A stretch of DNA of 64,000 nucleotides from Peribacillus faecalis (GTDB lineage: Bacteria; Bacillota; Bacilli; Bacillales; DSM-1321), in NCBI RefSeq assembly GCF_014712675.1, contig NZ_JACXSI010000011.1, forward strand, positions 1 to 64,000, written 5' to 3'. Positions 51,971 through 60,737 of this stretch are shown piece by piece (position 1 is the first letter of the stretch; each line of letters opens with the position of its first letter). The position numbers were made by a program, and so were the translations under genes. The notes under the pieces are model-generated. The model saw nothing but the letters and a program-made list of their open reading frames with translations. It was not told the origin of the DNA and made no database searches.

Positions 51971-53389
51971 ATGAAAAATATCATCGTCAACTTATTATCG
52001 AGAGAACAGCGATTTGCAGTGCTTGAACAAGATAAGCTCGAGCAAATTGTATTGTATAATGAATCGGAAGAAAGTCTTGTCGGCAATGTCTATGTAGGGC
52101 GGATTGAAAAGCTTGTGCCTGGAATGGACGCTGCTTTCGTCAATTTTGGCCGGCAAAAAAACGGCTTTTTACATAAAGGTGATTTATTGTCGGCAATCGG
52201 CAAAGGAAAAGAGACACCAATCAATCAACTGGTGACGCAAGGTGAAAAACTGCTGATCCAAGTAATCCGTGATGAAACAGAGCATAAGGGAGCAAGAGTG
52301 ACCGGAATCATTGAAGTATCTACGCCAAGCTTTGTATACAGTTACGGGCAAAAACATATTGCCGTATCAAAAAAGTTGGCTGATGCTGATAGAGAGCGTT
52401 GGAGAATGCTGGCGGAGAAACATCGTGAAGACAATGAAGGAATGCTTATCCGTACGGAAATGAATGAAAAGGATGAAGCGTTTTTTATCGGGGAATTGGA
52501 GCAATGCCGAAATGTCTATCAAGAATGGCAAAAGCAGCTGATAACAGCGAAGTCCCCTGTTTTGCTTTATAAAAAAAATCACTTGCTCTCAAAATTGAAG
52601 GACGAAATGAAATTCGGTTCAGGCAGCATTTATGTCGATGATTATGCGTTCTATCAGCAACTGCAAAAAGAAACTACAGCAGATTGGGAGCTGAAATATG
52701 AACGGGATAAAGAAAATATTTTCTCCCGCTGGAATATTGATGATCAATTAAACAAGCTGTACAAGCGTATCGTCTGGCTCCCAAACGGCAGCTTTTTGGT
52801 CATCGAGGAAGGCGAAGCGATGACGACGATTGATGTCAATACCGGGAAGTTCACGGGCAAGCAAGATAAAGAAAGAACAATTGCTGAAACAAACCGATTG
52901 GCAGCAATCGAAGCAATGAAGCAAATCAAGCTCCGCAACATAAGCGGTATCATTTTGATTGACTTTATTAATTGTTCCAACTCGGCAGGGCAAAAGCGGA
53001 TTGTGCAGGAAGTGGCAGCTTGTGCTAAGCGGGATAAACAGACGATTCAGGTGATTGGATTCACCGAATTAGGCGTCTTGCAGCTGACAAGAAAGGTGCA
53101 ATCAGGTTCACTTCTCCAATCGACAACGTCGGTTTGTCCTACTTGTGAAGGGCTTGGCAGAGTTGAAAGTGCGCAATCGGCAGCTTTTCGTTTAGAACGC
53201 GAGCTTATGCAATATCGCCAGAGCGATTATTCACAAGCAATTGTTGAAGTGACAAAAGATGTGCTCATTTGGTATTCAGGGGAAAATGCTGTCTATAAAC
53301 AAAAGCTTGAAGAAAATATCGGTCTTGGCATTGAGTTTCAAATAATTGAGGCAGAAAAGCCGTACTATCATATTAAACAGCTGAATTGA
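51971..53389 (+). CDS. rng: Ribonuclease G/E family endoribonuclease
   Basis: 472 aa from ATG 51971 (GGAGGGA upstream; a long in-frame extension is rejected). S1-like domain (NVYVGRIEKLVPGMDAAFVNFG), RNase H-like and DNase I-like subdomains, catalytic Asp in TTIDVNTGKFTG and IILIDFINC, zinc-link C-P-T-C-E-G at VCPTCEGLGRVE. Not present at this place in B. subtilis 168, which lacks RNase G/E, but common in other Bacillales between spoIVFB and rplU. Confidence 0.94.
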   Translation: MKNIIVNLLSREQRFAVLEQDKLEQIVLYNESEESLVGNVYVGRIEKLVPGMDAAFVNFGRQKNGFLHKGDLLSAIGKGKETPINQLVTQGEKLLIQVIRDETEHKGARVTGIIEVSTPSFVYSYGQKHIAVSKKLADADRERWRMLAEKHREDNEGMLIRTEMNEKDEAFFIGELEQCRNVYQEWQKQLITAKSPVLLYKKNHLLSKLKDEMKFGSGSIYVDDYAFYQQLQKETTADWELKYERDKENIFSRWNIDDQLNKLYKRIVWLPNGSFLVIEEGEAMTTIDVNTGKFTGKQDKERTIAETNRLAAIEAMKQIKLRNISGIILIDFINCSNSAGQKRIVQEVAACAKRDKQTIQVIGFTELGVLQLTRKVQSGSLLQSTTSVCPTCEGLGRVESAQSAAFRLERELMQYRQSDYSQAIVEVTKDVLIWYSGENAVYKQKLEENIGLGIEFQIIEAEKPYYHIKQLN

Positions 53390-53423
53390 GAGAACAGAAT
53401 AAATGGCCTTCGCGCAAAAGATA

Positions 53424-53453
53424 TTGACATGCAGTAAGATTTCATGATACCAT
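53424..53453 (+). promoter_or_regulatory. Promoter of the rplU operon
   Basis: Perfect TTGACA (53424-53429), 18-bp spacer, TACCAT (53448-53453) with an upstream TG (53445-53446) that makes an extended -10. Confidence 0.75.
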
Positions 53454-53459
53454 TCATTT

Positions 53460-53566
53460 GTTATGTTTGTAGCGCACCAAAAAAAGCTACAACCGCACTG
53501 ATTAGGTTACTAGAGTATTTACAATACTGTAAATCACCTTTGACGGCGAGTCTTAACAAATATGAG
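53460..53566 (+). promoter_or_regulatory. L21 leader RNA
   Basis: About 110 bases between promoter and rplU Shine-Dalgarno. It holds TTTGTAGCGC/AAAGCTACAA and AGTATTTACAATACTGTAAAT pairings (cited in parts), as in the conserved Firmicute L21 leader, a likely autoregulatory structure bound by L21. No terminator hairpin is visible, so control is probably at translation. Confidence 0.75.
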
Positions 53567-53577
53567 GAGGTGCAAGT

Positions 53578-53886
53578 ATGTACGCAATTATCGAAACTGG
53601 TGGTAAGCAAATCAAAGTAGCAGCTGGTGATGTAGTTTACGTTGAAAAACTAAACGCAGAAGCAGGCGAAACTGTTACATTTGATAAAGTTTTATTCGTA
53701 GGTGGAGAAAACGTGAAAGTTGGTAGCCCAACTGTTGAAGGCGTTACTGTAACAGGTAAAGTTGAAAAACAAGGCAAACAAAAGAAAATCATCGTTTTCA
53801 AATACAAAGCGAAGAAAAACTACCGTAAAAAACAAGGTCACCGTCAACCATACACTAAAGTTGTTATTGAAGCAATCAACGCGTAA
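53578..53886 (+). CDS. rplU: Ribosomal protein L21
   Basis: 102 aa, full length. [26 protein letters not shown]-terminus and the conserved C-terminal [28 protein letters not shown] upstream. Highly expressed codon use. Confidence 0.98.
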   Translation: MYAIIETGGKQIKVAAGDVVYVEKLNAEAGETVTFDKVLFVGGENVKVGSPTVEGVTVTGKVEKQGKQKKIIVFKYKAKKNYRKKQGHRQPYTKVVIEAINA

Positions 53887-53894
53887 GGTTCACG

Positions 53895-54230
53895 ATGATT
53901 ACTGTAAAATTTGATTATACTCAAGATGGAAAGATTCAATCTTTCACAATGAGTGGTCATGCTAATTTTGCAAAACACGGTTCTGACATTGTATGTGCAG
54001 GGGCGTCAGCTGTTTCTTTCGGTACAGTCAATAGTATTATGAGCTTGACTGATGTGAAGCCAGTTATTGATATGTCCGGAAAAGGTGGCTTTCTCCACTG
54101 TCAGATTCCGGCTGATTTATCAGCAGAATCGGAAGAAAAAGTGCAGCTTCTTCTTGAGGCAATGCTTATTTCTTTACAGACAATCGAACGAGACTATGGC
54201 AAATATATAAAAATTAACCTCAACAAGTAG
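53895..54230 (+). CDS. prp: Prp (YsxB), ribosomal processing cysteine protease
   Basis: 111 aa. Catalytic dyad H22 (SGHANFAKHG) and C34 (DIVCAGASAV), same numbers as in S. aureus Prp. It removes the N-terminal extension of L27, whose gene follows three bases on. The presence of this gene between rplU and rpmA predicts the L27 extension, which is seen. Confidence 0.96.
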   Translation: MITVKFDYTQDGKIQSFTMSGHANFAKHGSDIVCAGASAVSFGTVNSIMSLTDVKPVIDMSGKGGFLHCQIPADLSAESEEKVQLLLEAMLISLQTIERDYGKYIKINLNK

Positions 54231-54533
<303 letters not shown>

Positions 54534-54543
54534 TGCTTTCAAT

Positions 54544-54570
54544 AAAACCCTAACCTTAGGTTAGGGTTTT
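54544..54570 (+). terminator. Terminator of the rplU operon
   Basis: AAAACCCTAACC (54544-54555) and GGTTAGGGTTTT (54559-54570), perfect 12-bp stem with TTA loop. Confidence 0.9.
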
Positions 54571-54729
54571 ATTCATTATGGGCCTTCAAAATGATGTTCC
54601 ACATAAATTCCCCGTTAGATTACTCATCCATATTTATTCTTTTCTGTTATACTGTTCGTATACGATAAAAACAATGGGGTAGCATGTAATTCTCAGCAAA
54701 AATTGATGTGTATTGGGAGATTCATTTTT

Positions 54730-55266
54730 ATGGAGAAAAAATGGGACATTATTGAGATTTTAAAGTATTGTCGGCATGATTGGCTGAATAAAGTACAGCT
54801 GATTAAAGGTAACCTGGAATTAGGCAAAGTAGATGAGGTAAAAGGAATAATTGAAGCTTTTATAATGGAATCTAAAAATGAAGCCCAACTTTCCAATTTG
54901 CATATGCCGAAAATGGCTGAGCTTCTCATTACGCTTAATTGGCGAGGATTGCCGTTTGCGTTTGAATATGAAATATTAGAAGCTAAAAGAGGCTGTCCGT
55001 TAATTGATCAGAAAATGTATGATTGGACGCTATCTTTTATTGGCTGTTTATGTCAGTCTCTTGACCCGGTTGTCGCTAACGAATTAAAGGCTGTTATTTA
55101 TGAAAAGGATGAGAGTATCCGTTTTACCTTTGATTTAAGGGGAAAGATAATGAATAAAGATTTAATTGCGCCATTTTTGCGTGAATGTCCGACAGCTGCA
55201 ACTATATGTATAAATGAATGCACAACAGAAGAGTTAGTGTTTGATATAGAGTGGAAGTGTGAATGA
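54730..55266 (+). CDS. spo0B: Spo0B, sporulation phosphotransferase
   Basis: 178 aa from ATG 54730 (GGGAGA upstream; a 27-nt longer in-frame start is rejected). The helical hairpin carries the phosphorylated histidine H16 in YCRHDWLNKVQLIKGNLEL; the C-terminal domain is a degenerate histidine-kinase ATPase fold. It passes phosphate from Spo0F to Spo0A. Lies before obg as in B. subtilis. Confidence 0.94.
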   Translation: MEKKWDIIEILKYCRHDWLNKVQLIKGNLELGKVDEVKGIIEAFIMESKNEAQLSNLHMPKMAELLITLNWRGLPFAFEYEILEAKRGCPLIDQKMYDWTLSFIGCLCQSLDPVVANELKAVIYEKDESIRFTFDLRGKIMNKDLIAPFLRECPTAATICINECTTEELVFDIEWKCE

Positions 55267-55322
55267 TAACTTCGGCTACATAGAGGACAACAAAAGAAGT
55301 ATACAAAAGAGGAAGTGATTAT

Positions 55323-56615
55323 ATGTTCGTTGATCAAGTGAAGATATATGTGAAAGGCGGAGATGGCGGTAACGGTATGGTAGCGTTTCGCCGAGAAAAA
55401 TATGTTCCGAATGGCGGTCCTGCAGGTGGAGACGGCGGTAAAGGAGCAGACGTCGTATTCCAGGTAGAAGAAGGATTGCGTACGCTTGTTGATTTCCGAT
55501 TTAAAAGACATTTTAAAGCAGATCGTGGTGTTCACGGTATGTCAAAAGGAATGCATGGTAAAAATGCCGAGGACTTAATTGTAAAAGTTCCGCCCGGCAC
55601 AATCGTGCGTGACGAGAAAACAAATGAAATTATCGCGGATTTAGTTGAGCATGGGCAAACAGCAGTAATCGCTAAAGGAGGACGCGGAGGCCGAGGCAAT
55701 TGCCGATTTGCGACTCCAGCCAATCCAGCACCGGAAATTGCTGAAAATGGTGAACCGGGTCAAGAGCGTGATGTTGTTCTTGAGCTGAAACTGTTGGCGG
55801 ACGTTGGCTTAGTTGGTTTCCCGAGTGTCGGTAAATCAACGTTGTTATCTGTTGTTTCAGCAGCCAGACCTAAAATCGCTGAATATCACTTCACAACAAT
55901 CGTTCCGAATTTGGGTGTTGTATCTACTGAAGACAACAGAAGCTTTGTTATGGCGGACTTGCCTGGTCTGATTGAAGGTGCTTCAGAAGGTGTCGGCTTA
56001 GGACATCAATTCCTTCGTCATATTGAAAGAACAAGGGTTATCGTTCATGTCATTGATATGTCAGGACTTGAAGGAAGAGATCCTTATGAAGACTACGTAA
56101 CAATCAATAACGAATTGAAAGAGTACAACTTGCGTTTGACAGAGAGACCGCAAATTATTGCGGCCAATAAAATGGATATGCCTGATGCGGAAGAGAACTT
56201 AAAAGCCTTCAGAGAAAAAGTAGGCGAAGATATGCAAATCTTCCCGATTTCCTCATTCACTCGCGAGGGTGTTCGCGAATTGTTGTTCGCTGTTGCTGAC
56301 CAGCTAGAGAATACACCGGAATTCCCGCTTGATCATGAGTTGGAAGAACAAGCAGGTATCCATCGTGTTATGTACAAATTCGAAGATGATACGAAAGAAT
56401 TCGAAATCTCACGCGAACCGGACGGTCGTTTCGTTGTATCCGGCGATAAGATTGAAAGATTGTTCGTAATGACAGACTTCAATCGTGACGCATCTGTTGC
56501 GCGATTCGCTAGACAGCTTCGTTCATATGGTGTGGACGATGCTCTGCGCGAACGCGGTGCGAAAGATGGAGACATCGTGAAGATCTGCGAATTTGAGTTT
56601 GAATTTGTAGAGTAA
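55323..56615 (+). CDS. obg: Obg/CgtA, essential ribosome- and stress-linked GTPase
   Basis: 430 aa. Glycine-rich Obg fold (1-157; [17 protein letters not shown]), GTPase domain with G1 GFPSVGKS, G3 [20 protein letters not shown]4 NKMD and G5 SS, and the OCT domain (about 345-430). Needed for 50S maturation, sigma-B activation and sporulation in B. subtilis. Start with GAGGAAGTG upstream. Confidence 0.97.
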   Translation: MFVDQVKIYVKGGDGGNGMVAFRREKYVPNGGPAGGDGGKGADVVFQVEEGLRTLVDFRFKRHFKADRGVHGMSKGMHGKNAEDLIVKVPPGTIVRDEKTNEIIADLVEHGQTAVIAKGGRGGRGNCRFATPANPAPEIAENGEPGQERDVVLELKLLADVGLVGFPSVGKSTLLSVVSAARPKIAEYHFTTIVPNLGVVSTEDNRSFVMADLPGLIEGASEGVGLGHQFLRHIERTRVIVHVIDMSGLEGRDPYEDYVTINNELKEYNLRLTERPQIIAANKMDMPDAEENLKAFREKVGEDMQIFPISSFTREGVRELLFAVADQLENTPEFPLDHELEEQAGIHRVMYKFEDDTKEFEISREPDGRFVVSGDKIERLFVMTDFNRDASVARFARQLRSYGVDDALRERGAKDGDIVKICEFEFEFVE

Positions 56616-56633
56616 TTTTTTGGGGTGAATACT

Positions 56634-57086
56634 TTGAAAAAAAGCAGCGATCATAAATATTATTTAGTTCGTGAAGATGTTTTGCCTGAAGCTATGCAAA
56701 AAACATTGGAAGCGAAAGAACTGATTCAACGAGGAAAAGCGGAGTCTGTTTGGGAAGCCGTACAGAAGGTTGATTTAAGCCGAAGCGCTTTTTATAAATA
56801 TCGTGATACGGTTTTTCCTTTTCATACAATTGTAAAAGAAAAAATTATAACACTGTTTTTCCATCTTGAAGATCGCTCGGGAGCATTGTCTAATTTGTTG
56901 ACGATTGTCGCAAATGCAGGCTGTAACGTGCTGACGATTCATCAGACGATACCGATTGAAGGAAGGGCAAATGTGACGCTATCCCTAAATGTCAGTTCGA
57001 TGAACACGGATCTGGACGGACTGCTGTCTGAACTGAAGAAGCTGGAATTTGTGAACAAAGTAGAAGTGCTAGGTTCAGGAGCCTAA
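56634..57086 (+). CDS. pheB: PheB, ACT-domain protein
   Basis: 150 aa from TTG 56634 (GGGGTGA upstream). N-terminal [24 protein letters not shown] with a helix-turn-helix-like [18 protein letters not shown], then an ACT domain (about 70-145: [25 protein letters not shown]). Once called chorismate mutase, but it lacks those residues; it is more likely a phenylalanine-sensing regulator. Co-transcribed with obg. Confidence 0.94.
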   Translation: MKKSSDHKYYLVREDVLPEAMQKTLEAKELIQRGKAESVWEAVQKVDLSRSAFYKYRDTVFPFHTIVKEKIITLFFHLEDRSGALSNLLTIVANAGCNVLTIHQTIPIEGRANVTLSLNVSSMNTDLDGLLSELKKLEFVNKVEVLGSGA

Positions 57087-57125
57087 CCAGCATCATGTTT
57101 TTCACAGCCTGGCCAATACTCTTAT

Positions 57126-57386
57126 AAAGAAAACTTGCCTTTGACAAGCCTGATAAGGCGCAGGCAAAGGTCTAGTTGCACTTATACTATAAACTTAAAA
57201 TTGGCTACTATGCTGAATCTTCCACCTCGTTGCCAATTTATATACTTATAGTGTAAAGAAAACTTGCCTTTGACAAGCCTGATAAGGTGCAGGCAAAGGT
57301 CTAGTTGCACTTATACTATAAACTTAAAATTGGCTACTACGCTGAATCTTCCACCATGATGCCAATTTATACTTTTCTATAGTGTA
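57126..57386 (+). repeat. 129-bp hairpin element, tandem pair
   Basis: Two direct units start AAAGAAAACTTGCCTTTGAC at 57126 and 57255, period 129 bp, with few differences (GGCGCAG/GGTGCAG, TATGCTG/TACGCTG). Each has a CTTGCC-TTTG.CAAG hairpin followed by a second palindrome with AAATTGGC/GCCAATTT arms and ACTATA/TATAGT ends. A third copy lies inverted at 43797-43925. Confidence 0.9.
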
Positions 57387-57435
57387 AAAAAGCCGACGAA
57401 ATCATTTTTTTTAAATGAATTTCTCGGCTTTTTAT
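57386..57435 (+). terminator. Terminator after obg-pheB
   Basis: AAAAAGCCGA (57386-57395) pairs with TCGGCTTTTT (57424-57433), extended inward by CGAAATCATTT and AAATGAATTTCT with small bulges. T-run follows. Confidence 0.85.
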
Positions 57436-57520
57436 TATGTTAGCAGCAATGATTATAGAGCTTTTTTAAAATATAGGTTATGTGCAAACTCATCCAGATA
57501 TTGACTGAGCATATTTTGTT

Positions 57521-57660
57521 GATTGGAGTGAAGGACGGCGACTCCTGCTCAGATGAGCGTGACAGCCGAGACCCCACAGGAGCGTTAAGCGACGAGGAGG
57601 CTTGGTTTACGATGAGCGGAAAGCGCCCGTCCGTAACGGAAATCAACACGCTCATTTAAA
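57521..57660 (+). repeat. Bacillaceae-type intergenic repeat (GACCCCACAGG family)
   Basis: GATTGGAGTGAAGGACGGCG, ACTCCTGCTCAGATGAGCG, CGAGACCCCACAGGAGCG, GACGAGGAGGCTTGG and CGGAAATCAACACGC follow in the order known from the abundant Bacillus repeat with GACTCCTGCGGGA/GACCCCGCAGG. It carries an internal AGATGAGCGTG/CACGCTCATTT long-range palindrome. Only copy in the window. Confidence 0.7.
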
Positions 57661-57791
57661 GTGGTTCAAATAAAGAGATATAACGTTGCTAAATATTACT
57701 GTTCATAAAATCTGATTTATTATATTGTAAAAATTCAAAAAATAACCTAACATAAAGCAATACATGTTTTATAAATGCTGGAGGGGTTGTA

Positions 57792-58655
57792 GTGAAAGTA
57801 GTACATTTAGGTCCGAAAGCGACCTTTAATCATTTTACTGTAGTGAAAGCTTTCCCAAATGAAGAGATTGTACCGATGATGACAATTCCGGAATGTTTGG
57901 ATGCGGTCATGGCCGATCAGGCCGATGTAGCAGTCGTCCCTTTGGAAAATGCGTTGGAAGGGTCGGTTACGATTACATTGGATTATTTAGTGCATGAAGT
58001 AAAGCTGCCGATTCAAGGAGAGATTAATACACCGATTCAGCAGCATTTTATGGTTCATCCTCATAATCGAGATAATTGGAGAAGAGTCAGCTGCGTTTAT
58101 TCACATTCGCATGCGATTGCTCAATGTCACAAGTTTCTTCATCATGAATTAAAGGGTGTGCCTAGCGACCGGATGACTTCGACAGCAGCTGCGGCTCAAT
58201 TTGTAAAAGAAAATCCGCAATTGAATATAGCAGCGATTGCAAGCGAACTTGCCGCTAAAGAATATGGCCTGGATATTGTCCGTCCTAATATACATGATTA
58301 TTCACATAATACAACACGTTTCATTGTTGTTTCCAAAAAGCCTGTAGAGTTTCCGGAAACGGACTGCTCTATTAACGGCAAAAAAACGACGCTGATGATC
58401 GAGTTGCCGGAAAATCATCCGGGAATGCTGCATACTGTGTTGTCGGCTTTTGCTTGGCGTAAGCTTAATTTGTCAAAAATTGAATCGCGTCCAATGAAGA
58501 CTGGTTTAGGGAAATATTTCTTCCTTGTCGATGTGGAGATGGAATTGGATGAAGTATTAATTCCAGGTACAATTCAAGAGCTAGAAGCGTTAGGCTGCAA
58601 AGTATCAATTTTAGGTAGTTATCAAAGCTTTTCGATTAAAGGTCTTCAAAGCTAG
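57792..58655 (+). CDS. pheA: PheA, prephenate dehydratase
   Basis: 287 aa from GTG 57792 (GGAGGGG upstream). Type II periplasmic-binding-like catalytic domain with VVPLENALEGSVTITLD and the key NTTRFIVV (Thr-Arg-Phe), then a C-terminal ACT domain (about 205-280) with the Phe-binding ESRP (KIESRPMKTG). Makes phenylpyruvate and is feedback inhibited by phenylalanine. Separated from pheB by 700 bp of repeats, unlike the tight B. subtilis arrangement. Confidence 0.96.
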   Translation: MKVVHLGPKATFNHFTVVKAFPNEEIVPMMTIPECLDAVMADQADVAVVPLENALEGSVTITLDYLVHEVKLPIQGEINTPIQQHFMVHPHNRDNWRRVSCVYSHSHAIAQCHKFLHHELKGVPSDRMTSTAAAAQFVKENPQLNIAAIASELAAKEYGLDIVRPNIHDYSHNTTRFIVVSKKPVEFPETDCSINGKKTTLMIELPENHPGMLHTVLSAFAWRKLNLSKIESRPMKTGLGKYFFLVDVEMELDEVLIPGTIQELEALGCKVSILGSYQSFSIKGLQS

Positions 58656-58682
58656 TACAAGCTTATCACCAAGATATGTTTA

Positions 58683-58712
58683 TTGATAATTATCGTCCAA
58701 CTGTAATAGAAT
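58683..58712 (+). promoter_or_regulatory. Promoter of the MFS gene
   Basis: TTGATA (58683-58688), 18-bp spacer, TAGAAT (58707-58712). Transcription from here supports the GTG start at 58756 and not ATG 58711, which falls inside the -10. Confidence 0.65.
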
Positions 58713-58755
58713 GATAATTGACAATATATTTCGGGATACGAAAGAAGGCCTTTTA

Positions 58756-59955
58756 GTGCAAACTTGGAAACGAAATCTTTACCTTTGTTGGATAGGCTCA
58801 TTTTTAACGGCAGCAGGAATGAATTTAGTCATTCCTTTTTTGCCTTTGTACATTACTGAACTTGGGGAAACAAATCATATTGAAATTTGGTCGAGCTTGG
58901 CATTCAGCAGCACGTTCCTGACAGCGGCAATCTTTTCACCGATTTGGGGTAAGCTTTCCGATCGATTTGGACGTAAACCGATGCTGCTTCGCGCAAGTCT
59001 CGGCATGTCGATTATTATGATGATGATCGGTTTTGCGACGAGCGCTTTCCAACTTGTTTTGCTTCGATTTTTAATGGGAGCTATTGCCGGATTTATCCCG
59101 GCTGCTGTCATATTGGTAGCATCGCAAACACCTGATGAAGAAAGCGGACGCGCTCTAGGATTATTATCGACAGGAGGAGTAGCCGGAACATTAATCGGTC
59201 CTGTCATTGGCGGTTTATTGGCTGATCTCGTCGGGTTTCGGCAAGTATTTTGGATTACCGGAGCTTTGTTGCTAATCTCTTTTATCGTTTCTTTATTTTT
59301 AGTTGAAACTTCATCCGCGGAAAAAAGAAAGAAAAAATCAATCAATACCGTGACAGTAAGCAACAAGGAATTTTGGGGTTTGACGTTATCAATTTTTGTG
59401 ACAACGTTCATATTGCAGTCGGCGATGATGTCGATGCAGCCGATTTTAACATTATATGTGGAAAGTTTAGGCGGACCGGTGATGTATATATCCTTGTTGG
59501 CGGGGATTGTAACAGCTATTTCTGGAGTATCAAACATGATATCAGCACCGTACTTAGGTAAGTTGGGAGATCGCATCGGCCCGCAAAGAGTGCTGAATGT
59601 CTGTTTAGCGGCGGTTGCTGTACTTATCGCTTGTCATGCTTTTGTTTCTAATATATGGGTGCTGATTGTGTTGCGCTTCCTTCTTGGTTTTGGATTAGGC
59701 GGACTGCTTCCTGCTGTGAATTCGTTGTTGAAGAAACGGGTACCGGATGCAATTTTGGGAAAAGCGTACGGCTATAATCAAACATTTCAATATATGGGCG
59801 GTGTAGCAGGTCCGATTATAGGCGGCATAATCGGGGGGAGTTTCGGATTGCCTGTCGTTTTCATCGTGTCGAGCACGTTGCTGCTTGTGAATGCTCTTTT
59901 CGTTTTCTCATTTAGAAAGAGAACGATTGTTGTTGAGCAGCAAGTTTCAGCATAA
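58756..59955 (+). CDS. MFS multidrug-type efflux transporter (DHA1, MdtG-like)
   Basis: 399 aa with 12 helices from GTG 58756 (AAAGAAGG seven bases upstream). Motif A GKLSDRFGRKPML in loop 2-3 and a second copy GKLGDRIGPQRVL in loop 8-9; motif C-like GVAGTLIGPVIGGLL in helix 5 marks a drug/H+ antiporter. No regulator is adjacent and the substrate is unknown. Not part of the conserved Bacillus order, so probably a lineage-specific insertion after pheA. Confidence 0.9.
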   Translation: MQTWKRNLYLCWIGSFLTAAGMNLVIPFLPLYITELGETNHIEIWSSLAFSSTFLTAAIFSPIWGKLSDRFGRKPMLLRASLGMSIIMMMIGFATSAFQLVLLRFLMGAIAGFIPAAVILVASQTPDEESGRALGLLSTGGVAGTLIGPVIGGLLADLVGFRQVFWITGALLLISFIVSLFLVETSSAEKRKKKSINTVTVSNKEFWGLTLSIFVTTFILQSAMMSMQPILTLYVESLGGPVMYISLLAGIVTAISGVSNMISAPYLGKLGDRIGPQRVLNVCLAAVAVLIACHAFVSNIWVLIVLRFLLGFGLGGLLPAVNSLLKKRVPDAILGKAYGYNQTFQYMGGVAGPIIGGIIGGSFGLPVVFIVSSTLLLVNALFVFSFRKRTIVVEQQVSA

Positions 59956-59973
59956 AGATTACTAGTAAATAAC

Positions 59974-60013
59974 AAAGGATTGATTGCGGATTAGCCGCTC
60001 TCAGTCCTTTTTT
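59974..60013 (+). terminator. Terminator of the MFS gene
   Basis: AAAGGATTGA (59974-59983) with TCAGTCCTTT (60001-60010), and an inner GCGG-ATTA-CCGC; T-run follows. Confidence 0.85.
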
Positions 60014-60737
60014 GCATTATATAAGTATAAGATTTTAAACACAGGTAGCTGTCTAACCTTATAACTGCTACTGCGTACTCATTAATTTATCTTTCGATTA
60101 GACTATTTTGATTAATTTCAATGACAGATGCAGAGGTTAGTTTGACTCGAAATGCACGAATTCGACCAAATTCGATTACCGGCTAAAGTTTTTATATGAA
60201 AAAGGGCATAGGCATACTTACTGCCCGATCTTGGCTAAATATATCGGAATGTTAGCAAAATACAAGAGTTTAATTTTATATATAAAATCATTGTGCATCT
60301 TCTGTCCTAAAGCCTTGTTTTTATGGCTATTCCTTCTTATTTTTTTGACAGTCAATCACTCTCTACAAAACCTGACAAAAGCAGGGGTGAATTTAGCCTT
60401 ATTTTTGCAAAATCTCTCTGTTTGACTGAATATTCAAAAACTTAAATATCGTACTGATTAAAAAAAGAAATAGCATTCAGCTATACAGAACACTAACATT
60501 CAACCTCTCCAACAGCAGGGGAATTTACTGCATTAATGTTTGACATCCGGCAAAAATCTCCTCCTTTTTATTTATTTTTAATAGTACCCTTAAAAATGCG
60601 ACATTTTTCTACATTAAAAGTCTATTGTTTGTTTGTATAGTTATTTTTAACAACATGATTATACAAGATTGATATTTTAGGAAGGGAGGGACAATTTTTC
60701 GGTTAGCTATTAAAAAGAAGGAAGGGAGAGTTGCTGA
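60014..60737. other. Long intergenic stretch before the protease gene
   Basis: 724 bases without a gene I can support. At 60044-60069 is GGTAGCTGTCTAACCTTATA, a truncated fourth copy of the TAGCTGTC family. The rest is AT-rich. A 64-codon frame (60231-60425) is hydrophobic but has no Shine-Dalgarno. The last 140 bases should hold the protease promoter; TATAGT at 60636 and TATACA at 60660 are possible -10 boxes without good -35 partners. Confidence 0.5.

Noticed and set aside
58875-59576. 233-codon antisense frame inside the MFS gene
   Set aside because: It is the reverse shadow of a real 12-helix transporter with motif A; no start signals on the minus strand.
60231-60425. Hydrophobic 64-codon frame before the protease
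   Set aside because: No Shine-Dalgarno, no conserved pattern, and it lies in AT-rich repeat-bearing DNA.
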